Shown: piece after piece, positions 36,701 through 43,550 of the stretch
How positions within the stretch are numbered: position 1 is the stretch's first letter
How the letters are laid out: each line of letters opens with the position of its first letter
Origin: Hyphomonadaceae bacterium ML37
GTDB taxonomy: Bacteria > Pseudomonadota > Alphaproteobacteria > Caulobacterales > Maricaulaceae
DNA length: 64,000 bases
Assembly (NCBI GenBank): GCA_027627685.1
Contig: CP091241.1
Location: forward strand, 1,427,191-1,491,190
Direction: 5' to 3'
Made by a program: the position numbers and the translations under genes
Notes under the pieces: model-generated
What the model saw: only the letters and a program-made list of their open reading frames with translations
Told to the model about the DNA's origin: nothing
Databases searched by the model: none

Positions 36701-37312
36701 AGCCTGATGGGCGGCGGGCAGGGGATTGTTTTTGAACGCCTTCGCGCCGATTTCGTCTGGGAAGATGGCGTGCTGGAGCTGCGCGAGGCGCGCGCCGCCG
36801 GGCCGTCTCTGGGCGTCACGTGGAGCGGGGTGGTGAACCTTGAGGGGTCACGCATGGACATTGATGGCACATTGCTGCCCTCCTACGGGATCAATTCGGT
36901 GCTGGGCGGACTTCCGGTGATTGGCGGGCTGCTCACCTCGCGCGCCGGCGAGGGGGTGATCGGCGTCACCTTCTCGGTCAACGGCCCGTTCAACTCCACC
37001 CGCGTCACCGCCAATCCGCTGTCGGCGCTGGCGCCGGGGGTGCTGCGCCGGATTTTCGAGGGCACGTCGGCGGAGCGCGAGCTCGATGCGCTGGAGGCTG
37101 CGCGCCTGGCGCGCACCGGCGCCGCGCAGGGCGAGGGCGAAGCGCCAGGCGGCGATGAGGGCCCGCAAGTGCCGGGGAGCGATGAGCCCGGCGAGACGCC
37201 GGCGCCTGAAGACATTGAAGGCGATGACGCCGCGGACGATGACGCCGCTGACGACAGCGAACCGGAAGACGAGGCCGGCGAGCCGGCGCCGCCGCAGGGG
37301 GAGGAGCCATGA
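33770..37312 (+). CDS. Large AsmA/YhdP-like (DUF3971) envelope protein
   Basis: A 1180-residue protein with one N-terminal membrane anchor (LAVLYLLEVVSALLALLILLG) and a long periplasmic body of repeated beta-strands. Near residues 960-1115 is a C-terminal AsmA-type domain (LTRVLAAGSLEGLASLMGGG, PSYGINSVLGGLPVIGGLL, NPLSALAPGVLRRIFEG). Family members such as YhdP and TamB form hydrophobic grooves for phospholipid transport to the outer membrane. The last ~60 residues are an acidic, proline-rich low-complexity tail. An upstream TTG at 33746 is a possible alternative start. The stop overlaps anmK by 4 nt. DUF3971/AsmA membership is confident; the transport role is inferred. Confidence 0.85.
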   Translation: MRRTLRLAVLYLLEVVSALLALLILLGAAVLWRLAAGPVDADLLRPMATQVLMEAVEGDDAAIGSLDVRFDPALAAIVVTAREVSVRDADGLTLVNARRIETALALDLLLTGRAAPVRIAAEGGAFAIVRTASGVVAAGLGSPDVVEARSLSGVGPSGLLASRMGSDLLSRLTEIDLTGVSLQVRDDVTGAALIVQDARARVRLDGGAVDAAITGALVTSAGRAQAALDLRTGADLDRVYMDLRLTGLVPAAVAPQRGAFAGLAGLDAPVDLELVLDASAGEGLNTAYINLAAAAGEVRAGGVAFALEGADLRAAFDAEAGAIEIETGRIASDLVSFELRGAITDLSGFEDALPTFADYQLEIGPGHVDPPGVFPEAVRWDNVSARGRIDRSQVRATFEQLDVAIPGVTAQFTGHVGADETESGWFPAIALTGPVEGRFTRDDILRHWPVDFALGARDWIRDAVLGGTLGGVELDIDMTGAALERRQLDDDQLSLRFDFADAAVRYVSTMTPLRGLSGTGELRGNSLSLEGRGGRIGDLAADTIFVEIERLNPRGGQAMFGGTGRGGAPDLLTLLAEPPISLTDSYGISPDAFAGEGAFEFEIRRPMLRDVPAEDLRFTARGRFTGVSAQLGADGLTFEDGEVEIRASEAGLNANGAARIAGARADIEWIETFGLEPGEASSLMRLSSVMTGRDLDALGLPVRQFLDGAVGVAASVTGRGLAFEQINVELDLERTAVALPADVWEKAPGSPAAARFTLDLQPDAVVLDDFVLAAEGVDVQASARLAPDGRLLSADAATIRLDGRFDLAARADRPRGDDGPLRLVLTGAFLDSRDLLTLDGPGGGLGGAVILEAAVDDVRVRGVQFTNVDLSLETGDEHLERFRLDADMAGGPVGVELSSDAAGARTLTASGPDAGQLLTAYGGYDNVTGGALRLSATAPPRGQPGGFAGEVEAQAFTLERMPLLTRVLAAGSLEGLASLMGGGQGIVFERLRADFVWEDGVLELREARAAGPSLGVTWSGVVNLEGSRMDIDGTLLPSYGINSVLGGLPVIGGLLTSRAGEGVIGVTFSVNGPFNSTRVTANPLSALAPGVLRRIFEGTSAERELDALEAARLARTGAAQGEGEAPGGDEGPQVPGSDEPGETPAPEDIEGDDAADDDAADDSEPEDEAGEPAPPQGEEP

Positions 37313-38484
37313 TCATCGCCGGGCTGATGAGCGGCACCTCGCTGGACGGGGTGGACGCGGCGATCCTGGAGACCGATGGCGAGACCATCACGCGTTTCGG
37401 CCCGGGCTTCGAGACGCCCTTTGCGGCGGCTGAGCGCGCGGTGCTCAAAGCCGCCGTGGACGCGGCGCTCGCCTGGCGGTTCTCAGGTCCCGCGCCCGCG
37501 ATCTTCGCTGAGGCCGAAGCCGTGCTCACCAACGCCCATGCGCGCGCGGTGGAGGCGGTGTGCGCCGCCGCCGGGATTGCGCCGTCCGCGCTCGATCTCA
37601 TCGGGTTTCACGGCCAGACCGTCGTGCACGAACCGCCCGCCAGCGGACGCCCTGGCCGCACGCTGCAGCTGGGCGACGGGGCGGGCCTCGCTGCGCGCGT
37701 GGGCGCCCCCGTGGCGTTTGATTTTCGCTCCATCGACATGGCGGCGGGCGGGCAGGGCGCGCCGCTGGCGCCCGTCTATCATCGCCTGCTGGCCGACTGG
37801 TCCGGGCTCGAACGCCCGCTGGGCGTGCTCAATATCGGGGGCGTGGCCAATATAACGCTGATCGGATCGGACGGCTCGCTCACCGCCTTCGACACCGGGC
37901 CGGGCAATGGCCTCATTGACGCTTTCGTGGAGGAACGCACCGGCGCCCCCATGGATGCGGGCGGCGCGCTGGCCGCCCAGGGCCGCGTGCTGGAGGCGGG
38001 CCTCGCCGAGCTTCTCGCCCACCCTCATTTCGCGCTGGACGGTCCCAAATCGCTCGACCGCTGGGATTTCTCCATCGATGCGGCGCGCAATCTCACCGTG
38101 GAGGACGGCGCGGCGACGCTCGCCCAGTTCACCGCCGCCTCGGTGGGCCTGGGGCTCGCCCGCCTGCCCGAACGCCCCAAACGCCTCATCGTGTGCGGCG
38201 GCGGGCGCAAGAACACCGACCTCATCGCCCGCATCGCCGCCGCCTGCGGCGTGCCCGCAATCCCGGCCGAAGCCGTCGGCTGGCGCGGCGACCTCATCGA
38301 AGCCGAAGCCTTCGCGGTGCTGGCCGCCCGCACCGCGCGGGGATTGCCCATCAGCTGGCCGGGGACGACGGGGGTGAAGCAGGCGATGAGCGGGGGGCGT
38401 ATTGTGGGGGGGGGTAGGGGTGTGTCCCTGGTTTACGCCCCTTGGGGAGGGTGTGCTGACCGAACCGGCATCACCCAAATCTGA
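37309..38484 (+). CDS. anmK: Anhydro-N-acetylmuramic acid kinase, C-terminus altered
   Basis: Phosphorylates and opens 1,6-anhydro-MurNAc during recycling of cell-wall fragments. The ASKHA-fold protein has MIIAGLMSGTSLDGVDAA at the N-terminus, GFHGQTVVHEP, LNIGGVANIT, FDTGPGNGLID and VCGGGRKN. Family proteins normally end soon after the PGTTGV motif. Here the frame reads GRIVGGG and then about 20 residues (GRGVSLVYAPWGG...) of repeat-derived sequence. The switch lies in a run of nine G (38406-38414); one extra G would create an immediate TAG. A sequencing slip or insertion of a repeat is likely. The start overlaps the upstream stop. Confidence 0.9.
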   Translation: MIIAGLMSGTSLDGVDAAILETDGETITRFGPGFETPFAAAERAVLKAAVDAALAWRFSGPAPAIFAEAEAVLTNAHARAVEAVCAAAGIAPSALDLIGFHGQTVVHEPPASGRPGRTLQLGDGAGLAARVGAPVAFDFRSIDMAAGGQGAPLAPVYHRLLADWSGLERPLGVLNIGGVANITLIGSDGSLTAFDTGPGNGLIDAFVEERTGAPMDAGGALAAQGRVLEAGLAELLAHPHFALDGPKSLDRWDFSIDAARNLTVEDGAATLAQFTAASVGLGLARLPERPKRLIVCGGGRKNTDLIARIAAACGVPAIPAEAVGWRGDLIEAEAFAVLAARTARGLPISWPGTTGVKQAMSGGRIVGGGRGVSLVYAPWGGCADRTGITQI

Positions 38485-38770
38485 CAAACCTGCTCAAGAT
38501 GCGATGGCCCACCAAGTCAGCAGGGGCGCAGGAACACCCCTGAATGCGACCTTATCTCGCCATCGCTCCTTGCCGGGCCATTTTCGCAAACGTCGCAGCC
38601 TGTCAAGGACGGCCCTGCGGGCCGCCGCCGTGCGGCGACCGGGCAAAGCCCGGCCGTCCTTGACAGACTGCGATCGCCTTGCGGTTTCCTCCAGCATGGA
38701 ACGAGGGGGAGGACTGAGCACCGGGTCGTCGACGCCGGGGGCGGGAAATGGGTGTGTGTCCCCGGTTTCC
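38419..38770. repeat. Repeat-rich intergenic region bracketed by two short direct repeats
   Basis: Two similar words, GGTGTGTCCCTGGTTT (38419-38434) and GGTGTGTGTCCCCGGTTTCC (38751-38770), bracket a 316-nt stretch with no credible gene. The region contains the large palindrome at 38594-38672. This arrangement resembles the intergenic REP-type repeats of proteobacteria, but no transposase was found. The first copy sits inside the odd 3' end of anmK. Confidence 0.5.
38594..38672. repeat. 79-bp palindromic element with nested hairpins
   Basis: Outer arms of 21 nt (CGCAGCCTGTCAAGGACGGC + C, and its complement ending TTGACAGACTGCG) match at 20 of 21 positions. Inside are two smaller perfect hairpins, GGCCC-TGC-GGGCC (38611-38623) and CCGGGC-AAA-GCCCGG (38639-38653). 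Single-stranded it would fold into a cruciform or multi-branched structure. It could end the anmK transcript or the convergent flagellin-like transcript; its size and composite form suggest a REP/BIME-like repeat. Confidence 0.6.
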
Positions 38771-38870
38771 CGTGGCGTCCCATGGGGGTTTGCCGATTGG
38801 GTGGTGCGTCAGAGGGGCAGCCCTGAACCTTGCGGCGGCACGCGCTTGTGACCGGCGCCTGTGGCTGGGA

Positions 38871-40358
38871 TCACAGTTTCAGCCCCGACGGCCTGAAGCC
38901 GCTGACATTGATCCGGTCGAACACGTCCGCCGCATTGGCGAACAGCGTGGTGGCCTCGCTCATGATGCTGCGCTGGGTGTCCATCATCGCCTGGGCGAGC
39001 TGCACGCGCACCTCTGCTGCGGCCAGCAGGATGCTGGACCGCTCGATATCGCGATTGACCAGCCGGGACACGCCGGCGTCGAGAATGTCGCTCATGCGCT
39101 GCTGCAGGGCCATGTCCCTGTCCAGGCTGCGCGCCGCGCCGCCATAATAGGCTTCGATGGCGCGAAGGTTCGCCAGCGACTGGCTTACGTCAGAGGTCAC
39201 CTGGGCCCAGTTGCTTGCAACCGGCTGCTCCCTGCGCCAGGTCTGGACGCCCGCCTGTGCGGCATTTGTGACCGTGTTGATTTCCGAGCCGGACAGCGCC
39301 TTGGAATAGACCGCAAGATTGTCAACCTGCGCATTGGTTCCACCATAGAATAGAACTGAGCTTCTCGATGTGGGCATTGTGTTCTGATATTTCACACTGG
39401 CAATCAGATTTCCATCGAGATAAACTTGAGAGTCGCGTTGGAAAGAAGAAATGGTGACTGTTTGCCAATTTCCAACATTTAACTTCGGACCAATGACAGT
39501 CTTATCGAAGCCCTTTACTACCAAGTTATTATTCGCATCCATGGAAAGAGTAACGGAATCCCGGCCGTGCCCTGATATGATATGCTGCAGAATGTTCCCG
39601 GCCTGGTTCGGCCGTATGGATGCATGGACTGTCAAGCCCGGCGTCTCGATGAAGCTCATCTGGTAGTATGAAGCCGAGACCGAAGAATTGCTGCTTTCTC
39701 CGTCCGAATAGCTCAAGGTCCCAAAATTTTTGACGTTTTTCAGCGCCGGCGTCCCGAGCGCGGCCGGGTTCATGTTTCCCTCGAACGCGAACGCCGCCAG
39801 CAGGTCATCCAGAAGCGGCGCCTTGATCGGCGGGTCGACCGACAGGATCGTGCCCTGGCCCTTTCGCAGGTCATGAGCGGTGATGGTGTTACCCGAGGGC
39901 AGGGCGATATCGCCGGTCTGGGTGGCGGCATCGGGATTGATCAGATTGCGGCCGCCAAAGCTCGCCGTCTGCGTGATGCCGTCAAGGCTGGCGCTGAGCG
40001 CCAGGAAATCCTCCGACAGCCGGTCGCGCTCCTGTGTGGACAGGCTTTCGTCCTGCAGGCGCAGCGAGAGGGTCTTCATCTCCTCCAGCGTATGACCCGC
40101 CGCCTCCAGACCAGCGAGGGTGACGGTGACCAGCGCCTCGGCGCGGTCCAGGGCGCCCATCTGGTTGAGATGCCGGAGCGGCTGGCTCATGGCGTTGCTG
40201 GCCTGGGTGGCCGCGACGGAATCGGCCCTGAAGGCAGGCCGTTCGCCATACCCTGCAGTAGCGGCCACGGCCCTGTCCACCGCTGCCCGCGCCAGCGGCA
40301 GGGCGCTTCCCGGGGCGTTGAATGGCGCCAGGCTGGAGACGGATGCGACCAAAGGCAT
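38871..40358 (-). CDS. Flagellin-like protein with a LamG/concanavalin-A-like lectin insert (copy 1)
   Basis: 495 residues in three parts. Residues ~45-140 are flagellin-like alpha-helical sequence (NAMSQPLRHLNQ, VTVTLAGLEAAGHTLEEM, SFGGRNLINP), recalling the N-terminal D1 of Caulobacter flagellins. Residues ~185-362 resemble a LamG-type jelly roll: FAFEGNMNPAA, LNVGNWQTVTI, VYLDGNLIASV, LAVYSKALSGSEI. Residues ~385-480 return to flagellin (MSDILDAGVSRLVNRDIE, VQLAQAMMDTQ). The canonical D0 motif at the extreme N-terminus is poorly conserved and no signal peptide is seen. The middle is visibly richer in A+T than the ends. It is divergent from a paralogue at 40617. Likely a filament subunit or filament-borne adhesin; export and assembly are unproven. 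Confidence 0.8.
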   Translation of the reverse strand: MPLVASVSSLAPFNAPGSALPLARAAVDRAVAATAGYGERPAFRADSVAATQASNAMSQPLRHLNQMGALDRAEALVTVTLAGLEAAGHTLEEMKTLSLRLQDESLSTQERDRLSEDFLALSASLDGITQTASFGGRNLINPDAATQTGDIALPSGNTITAHDLRKGQGTILSVDPPIKAPLLDDLLAAFAFEGNMNPAALGTPALKNVKNFGTLSYSDGESSNSSVSASYYQMSFIETPGLTVHASIRPNQAGNILQHIISGHGRDSVTLSMDANNNLVVKGFDKTVIGPKLNVGNWQTVTISSFQRDSQVYLDGNLIASVKYQNTMPTSRSSVLFYGGTNAQVDNLAVYSKALSGSEINTVTNAAQAGVQTWRREQPVASNWAQVTSDVSQSLANLRAIEAYYGGAARSLDRDMALQQRMSDILDAGVSRLVNRDIERSSILLAAAEVRVQLAQAMMDTQRSIMSEATTLFANAADVFDRINVSGFRPSGLKL

Positions 40359-40423
40359 TCTGCCACAAAAGGTGATCGCACGGAGCGCGCGATGTCATCA
40401 AGCGCCACTCAACGCCAGACGCC

Positions 40424-40438
40424 TTAAGCTTTGGTTAA
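40424..40438. promoter_or_regulatory. CtrA-type box TTAA-N7-TTAA
   Basis: A perfect TTAA-GCTTTGG-TTAA, the binding pattern of the cell-cycle response regulator CtrA of Caulobacter and relatives. It lies 66 bp upstream of the minus-strand flagellin-like gene, in the 258-bp divergent intergenic region. CtrA controls flagellar and polar genes in this lineage, which fits the downstream gene. Confidence 0.65.
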
Positions 40439-40541
40439 ATCGACGAAAAAACAGTGACTTGATCGACATGGCGAGCCGCGCTGCAGCGGGCCTCCTGCAG
40501 GGCGCGCCGCCTCTCCCGCCAGCGCGCGCGGCGGCAGGGGC

Positions 40542-40556
40542 TTAACCCGATCTTCA
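40542..40556. promoter_or_regulatory. Imperfect CtrA-type box TTAA-N7-TTCA
   Basis: TTAA-CCCGATC-TTCA lies 61 bp upstream of the plus-strand flagellin-like gene, mirroring the distance of the perfect box from the minus-strand gene. The first half with following CC fits the TTAACC half-site. A GANTC (CcrM-type) site, GAATC, follows at 40578-40582. One mismatch lowers certainty. Confidence 0.45.
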
Positions 40557-40616
40557 TCCTTGAAGAAGCATGGCTTCGAATCAGACAGCCTGGGCCAACT
40601 CTAGAAGGGAGCGGTC

Positions 40617-42155
40617 ATGACATCGGTGTCAGGCTTCGCCGCACCCCTCAATGCCGTGTCGAGTGCACAAGCCTCGCAATCGTCGGCGGTTGCGAGCGCA
40701 ACGTCCTATGGCCAGCGCCCGGCCAGGTCCATGGATGCCGTCTCGGCCATCCAGGTGACCAATGCGCTCAGCCAGCGCCTCAACCATCTCAACCAGATCC
40801 GTGCGCTGGAACGGGCCGATGGGCTCGTCAATGTGACCCTTGCCGCCGTGGAGGCCATCGAGGACACGCTCATGGAGATGAGGACGCTTTCGGCGAACCT
40901 GCAGGAGGAAAGGCTGTCAGGCGATCAGCGCGACAGATTGACGCTGGTATACGGCGCGCTGGTCGAGCGCATCGGCCAGACGGCCGCCATGGCGGAGTTT
41001 GGCGGGCGTAATCTCATCAACCCGCAATCTGGCGGATTGTCGGGTGATGTGGCCCTGCCGGGCGGGATGAGCATCAACGCAGCCGATTTGCGGCCCGGCA
41101 TCACCGGCGCGATCAGCGATATCGATGTTCTGGTCCCGCCTGCGCTGGAGAACCTGCGCGCTGCCTTTGACTTTGAGGGCAGCCTTAACCCGGTGGCCTG
41201 GACGAACGGATTTGGCGGTGCATTCTTTGCACCGGTCGCTGGCGTCACGAATTTGGTTGATACTGGAGCTCACAGAGATAAGGCGCTTCACGTTGATGCC
41301 GTAAGTGCAAGGCACAGAACGCAGCTATCCGGCCAGGCAATACCCGCCTACCTGAATAAATCTGTTTCATTTAATTTAAGAGTCGAATCCATCCCTGGTT
41401 CAGAACAGCGCGTCTTCAGTTACGGCAAGAACGGGTCGGCAGATCTGGATGGCGACAGGATGTCCCGCATATGGATGGAAGCGGGAACGGGCGCACTGCG
41501 GCTTCAAGTGTTCGGGAGCCCCGACGTTCAGACGAATGCCTCTTTGAATGTTGGCCAGTGGCACAATCTGACCCTGACCCAGAGTGGCGAGGGAAGCTCT
41601 TTTGGAGACACCAGGCTGTACCTTGATGGTAAACTCATAGCCAGCGTCAATACAGCCATCCCGATGATTGGCCTTGGCAACATGAACCTCCTTTATGGTC
41701 AGTTCAGTGATCTGGCTCTCTGGGACCGCGTTCTAGATGGGCAGGGCCTGGCGCAGGCGACGAGCGCCATGAAGCGGGGCGTGCATAACTGGCGCCCCGA
41801 GATCACCACGGCGGATTGGGCCTCAAAGATGGCAGCCCTTGACCAGTCGCTGGGCAATGTCCGGCAGGTGGCGCAGCAATATGCCAGCGCATCGCGCTCC
41901 ATCGCGGCCCAAATGAGTATGCAGCAGCGCATGACCGACATCATCGATGCGGGCGCATCACGCCTGGTCAATCGCGATATCGAGCGGGTGGGGGCGCTTG
42001 ATGTGGCGGCCCAGGTGCGCACCCAGCTGGCGCAGGCGATGATGCAGACGCAGACCGGCATCATGAATGCCCAGATCGGCCTCCTGTCAAACAGCCTGGC
42101 TCTTTTCGACTCCATCAATATCGGCGGGTTCACGCCGGGACGATTGTCGTTGTAG
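40617..42155 (+). CDS. Flagellin-like protein with a LamG/concanavalin-A-like lectin insert (copy 2)
   Basis: 512 residues with the same plan as the divergent copy 1. N-terminal flagellin-like helices occupy ~35-140 (NALSQRLNHLNQIRALERAD, VTLAAVEAIEDTLMEMRTLS, FGGRNLINP). A LamG-like module occupies ~180-382 (FDFEGSLNPVAW, LNVGQWHNLTL, LYLDGKLIASVN, LALWDRVLDGQGL). C-terminal flagellin-like helices occupy ~400-500 (MTDIIDAGASRLVNRDIE, RTQLAQAMMQTQ). The ends align closely with copy 1, while the lectin module has diverged strongly. AAGGGAG lies 5 nt before the ATG. No chaperone, cap or glycosylation genes are adjacent. Alternative: a secreted adhesin that borrowed flagellin ends. Confidence 0.8.
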   Translation: MTSVSGFAAPLNAVSSAQASQSSAVASATSYGQRPARSMDAVSAIQVTNALSQRLNHLNQIRALERADGLVNVTLAAVEAIEDTLMEMRTLSANLQEERLSGDQRDRLTLVYGALVERIGQTAAMAEFGGRNLINPQSGGLSGDVALPGGMSINAADLRPGITGAISDIDVLVPPALENLRAAFDFEGSLNPVAWTNGFGGAFFAPVAGVTNLVDTGAHRDKALHVDAVSARHRTQLSGQAIPAYLNKSVSFNLRVESIPGSEQRVFSYGKNGSADLDGDRMSRIWMEAGTGALRLQVFGSPDVQTNASLNVGQWHNLTLTQSGEGSSFGDTRLYLDGKLIASVNTAIPMIGLGNMNLLYGQFSDLALWDRVLDGQGLAQATSAMKRGVHNWRPEITTADWASKMAALDQSLGNVRQVAQQYASASRSIAAQMSMQQRMTDIIDAGASRLVNRDIERVGALDVAAQVRTQLAQAMMQTQTGIMNAQIGLLSNSLALFDSINIGGFTPGRLSL

Positions 42156-42178
42156 CGACCGCATACCGGCCACCCCCC

Positions 42179-42862
42179 CTACCTCTTCCCCACAGGCCCC
42201 GGTTCCGCCTTCTCGCGCGCCACTTCGGGCAGGCGTTTGTCGAGATAGGTGGTGATGGTGGCTTGCAGCGGCTCGAGATGGTCGCGGAAGAGGTGGCCGG
42301 CGCCGGGGATGATCTCGGTGGAGATGGTGATGCCCTTCTGGCTGCGCACCTTGGCCATGGCGCGCACCATGTCGTCGGGCGGCACGATGGCGTCGTTTTC
42401 GCCGTGGGCGATGAGCCCTGAGGCCGGGCAGGGCGCCAGGAAGGTGAAATCATACATGTTGGTGGGCGGCGATACCGAGATGAAGCCGGCGATTTCCGGC
42501 CGGCGCATCAAAAGCTGCATCGCGATCCAGGCGCCGAAGGAGTGGCCGGCCACCCAGCAATAGCTGGCGCCGGGATTATGCGCCTGGGCCCAGTCGAGCG
42601 CCGTGGCGGCGTCCGACAGCTCGCCCAGCCCCTGGTCATAGCTGCCCTGGCTGCGGCCAATGCCGCGGAAATTGAAGCGCAGCACGGAAAAGCCGCGCGC
42701 CTTGAACTGGTCGTACAGCATCAGGGAGACCGGGGTCTCCATATGGCCGCCGCCGCGCGGGTGGGCGTGGAGCACGAGGGCCAGCGGCGCGCCGGCCTCC
42801 TTGGCGGGGCTGTACTTGCCTTCAAGGCGGCCGGCTGGGCCAGGAATGATCACGTCGGGCAT
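42179..42862 (-). CDS. Alpha/beta hydrolase (dienelactone-hydrolase-like)
   Basis: 227-residue serine hydrolase of the alpha/beta fold. HAHPRGGGHMETPV forms the oxyanion region. The nucleophile elbow reads AGHSFGA. NDAIVPPDDM supplies the likely Asp and GAGHLFRDHL the His. The family (often annotated COG2945) is cytoplasmic and of unspecified substrate. The ATG at 42862 gives the usual length, but its ribosome-binding site is weak. The longer frame to 43111 overlaps the iscR promoter. The 3' end converges on copy 2 of the flagellin-like gene. Confidence 0.85.
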   Translation of the reverse strand: MPDVIIPGPAGRLEGKYSPAKEAGAPLALVLHAHPRGGGHMETPVSLMLYDQFKARGFSVLRFNFRGIGRSQGSYDQGLGELSDAATALDWAQAHNPGASYCWVAGHSFGAWIAMQLLMRRPEIAGFISVSPPTNMYDFTFLAPCPASGLIAHGENDAIVPPDDMVRAMAKVRSQKGITISTEIIPGAGHLFRDHLEPLQATITTYLDKRLPEVAREKAEPGPVGKR

Positions 42863-42960
42863 GGGCGGGTCACGCGTCCTGTTGTGAGATAACCAAGCTT
42901 TCCAGTCAGGTGTCCGCGCGGGGGCGTAACAGGGCTTCTGGCGAAGCTGGCCGTCAATTC

Positions 42961-42988
42961 TTGACTCCGGCGCTGGGAGACTTACATC
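42961..42988 (+). promoter_or_regulatory. Candidate sigma-70-type promoter of the isc/suf operon
   Basis: TTGACT (42961-42966) and TACATC (42983-42988) are spaced by 16 nt, giving good -35 and fair -10 matches. The palindromic operator begins directly at the -10 element. The start codon of iscR lies about 105 nt downstream. Confidence 0.5.
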
Positions 42989-43019
42989 TCCGATAGCGCC
43001 ATCGGGTTGGATATCGGAG
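42988..43019. promoter_or_regulatory. Palindromic operator candidate of the isc/suf operon
   Basis: CTCCGATA (42988-42995) and TATCGGAG (43012-43019) form a perfect 8-bp inverted repeat with a 16-nt spacer, adjoining the -10 element. An additional ATCGG occurs in the spacer. Autoregulation by the IscR-like protein encoded at 43095, or by an iron regulator, is the natural reading; the exact protein is inferred. Confidence 0.5.
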
Positions 43020-43094
43020 CGGCCTCTTACCACAGGCCGGGCGCAAAGTGCGAGCCGGGCGTGCTGTGGCCGCCCCAGCAAGGGACGATCGACC

Positions 43095-43550
43095 ATGAAG
43101 CTGAGCACCAAAGGCCGCTATGCCGTGATGGCCATGGCTGATCTGGCCCGCATGGGCGCCGAAGGCCCCGTCACGCTGAGTGATATAGCCTCGCGCCAGG
43201 AGATTTCCCTGTCCTATCTCGAACAGCTGTTCGCCAAGCTGCGCCGGGCGGGTCTGGTCAAGTCTGTGCGCGGTCCGGGCGGCGGCTACCGCCTGGCGCG
43301 CACGCCGGCCGAGACGCGGGTGGCCGATATCATGCTGGCGGTGGAAGAGCCGGTGGACGTGACGCGCTGCCGCCACGCGGTGCGCGGCTGCATGACGGCG
43401 GGCGCGCGCTGCATCACCCATGATTTGTGGGACGAGCTGGGCCGTCAGATCCAGCTGTTTCTCACCGGCGTCAGCCTGGATGACGTCATCCGCCAGCGCG
43501 TGGCCGGGCGTGCGGCGCTCAATCCGCTCATGCTCGAGGCGGCCGAGTGA
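43095..43550 (+). CDS. iscR: Rrf2-family Fe-S regulator IscR
   Basis: 151-residue winged-helix repressor that senses Fe-S status and controls assembly genes. The DNA-binding part has MKLSTKGRYAVMAMADLA, LSDIASRQEISLSYLEQLF and VRGPGGGYRLA. Cluster ligands are visible as Cys92, Cys99 and Cys106 with His109, slightly differently spaced from E. coli (92, 98, 104, His107). It heads the isc/suf operon and overlaps the desulfurase gene by GTGA. Likely autoregulated through the palindrome at 42988-43019. Confidence 0.93.
   Translation: MKLSTKGRYAVMAMADLARMGAEGPVTLSDIASRQEISLSYLEQLFAKLRRAGLVKSVRGPGGGYRLARTPAETRVADIMLAVEEPVDVTRCRHAVRGCMTAGARCITHDLWDELGRQIQLFLTGVSLDDVIRQRVAGRAALNPLMLEAAE

Noticed and set aside
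38402-38851. Open frames in the repeat-rich gap after anmK
   Set aside because: They translate the palindrome and GTGTGTCCC repeats, have no ribosome-binding site and no recognisable product.
40466-40490. Possible sigma-54 promoter (TGGC...TGCA) in the flagellin-like intergenic region
   Set aside because: The GG-to-GC spacing is 11 rather than 10, and sigma-54 promoters do not tolerate this change.
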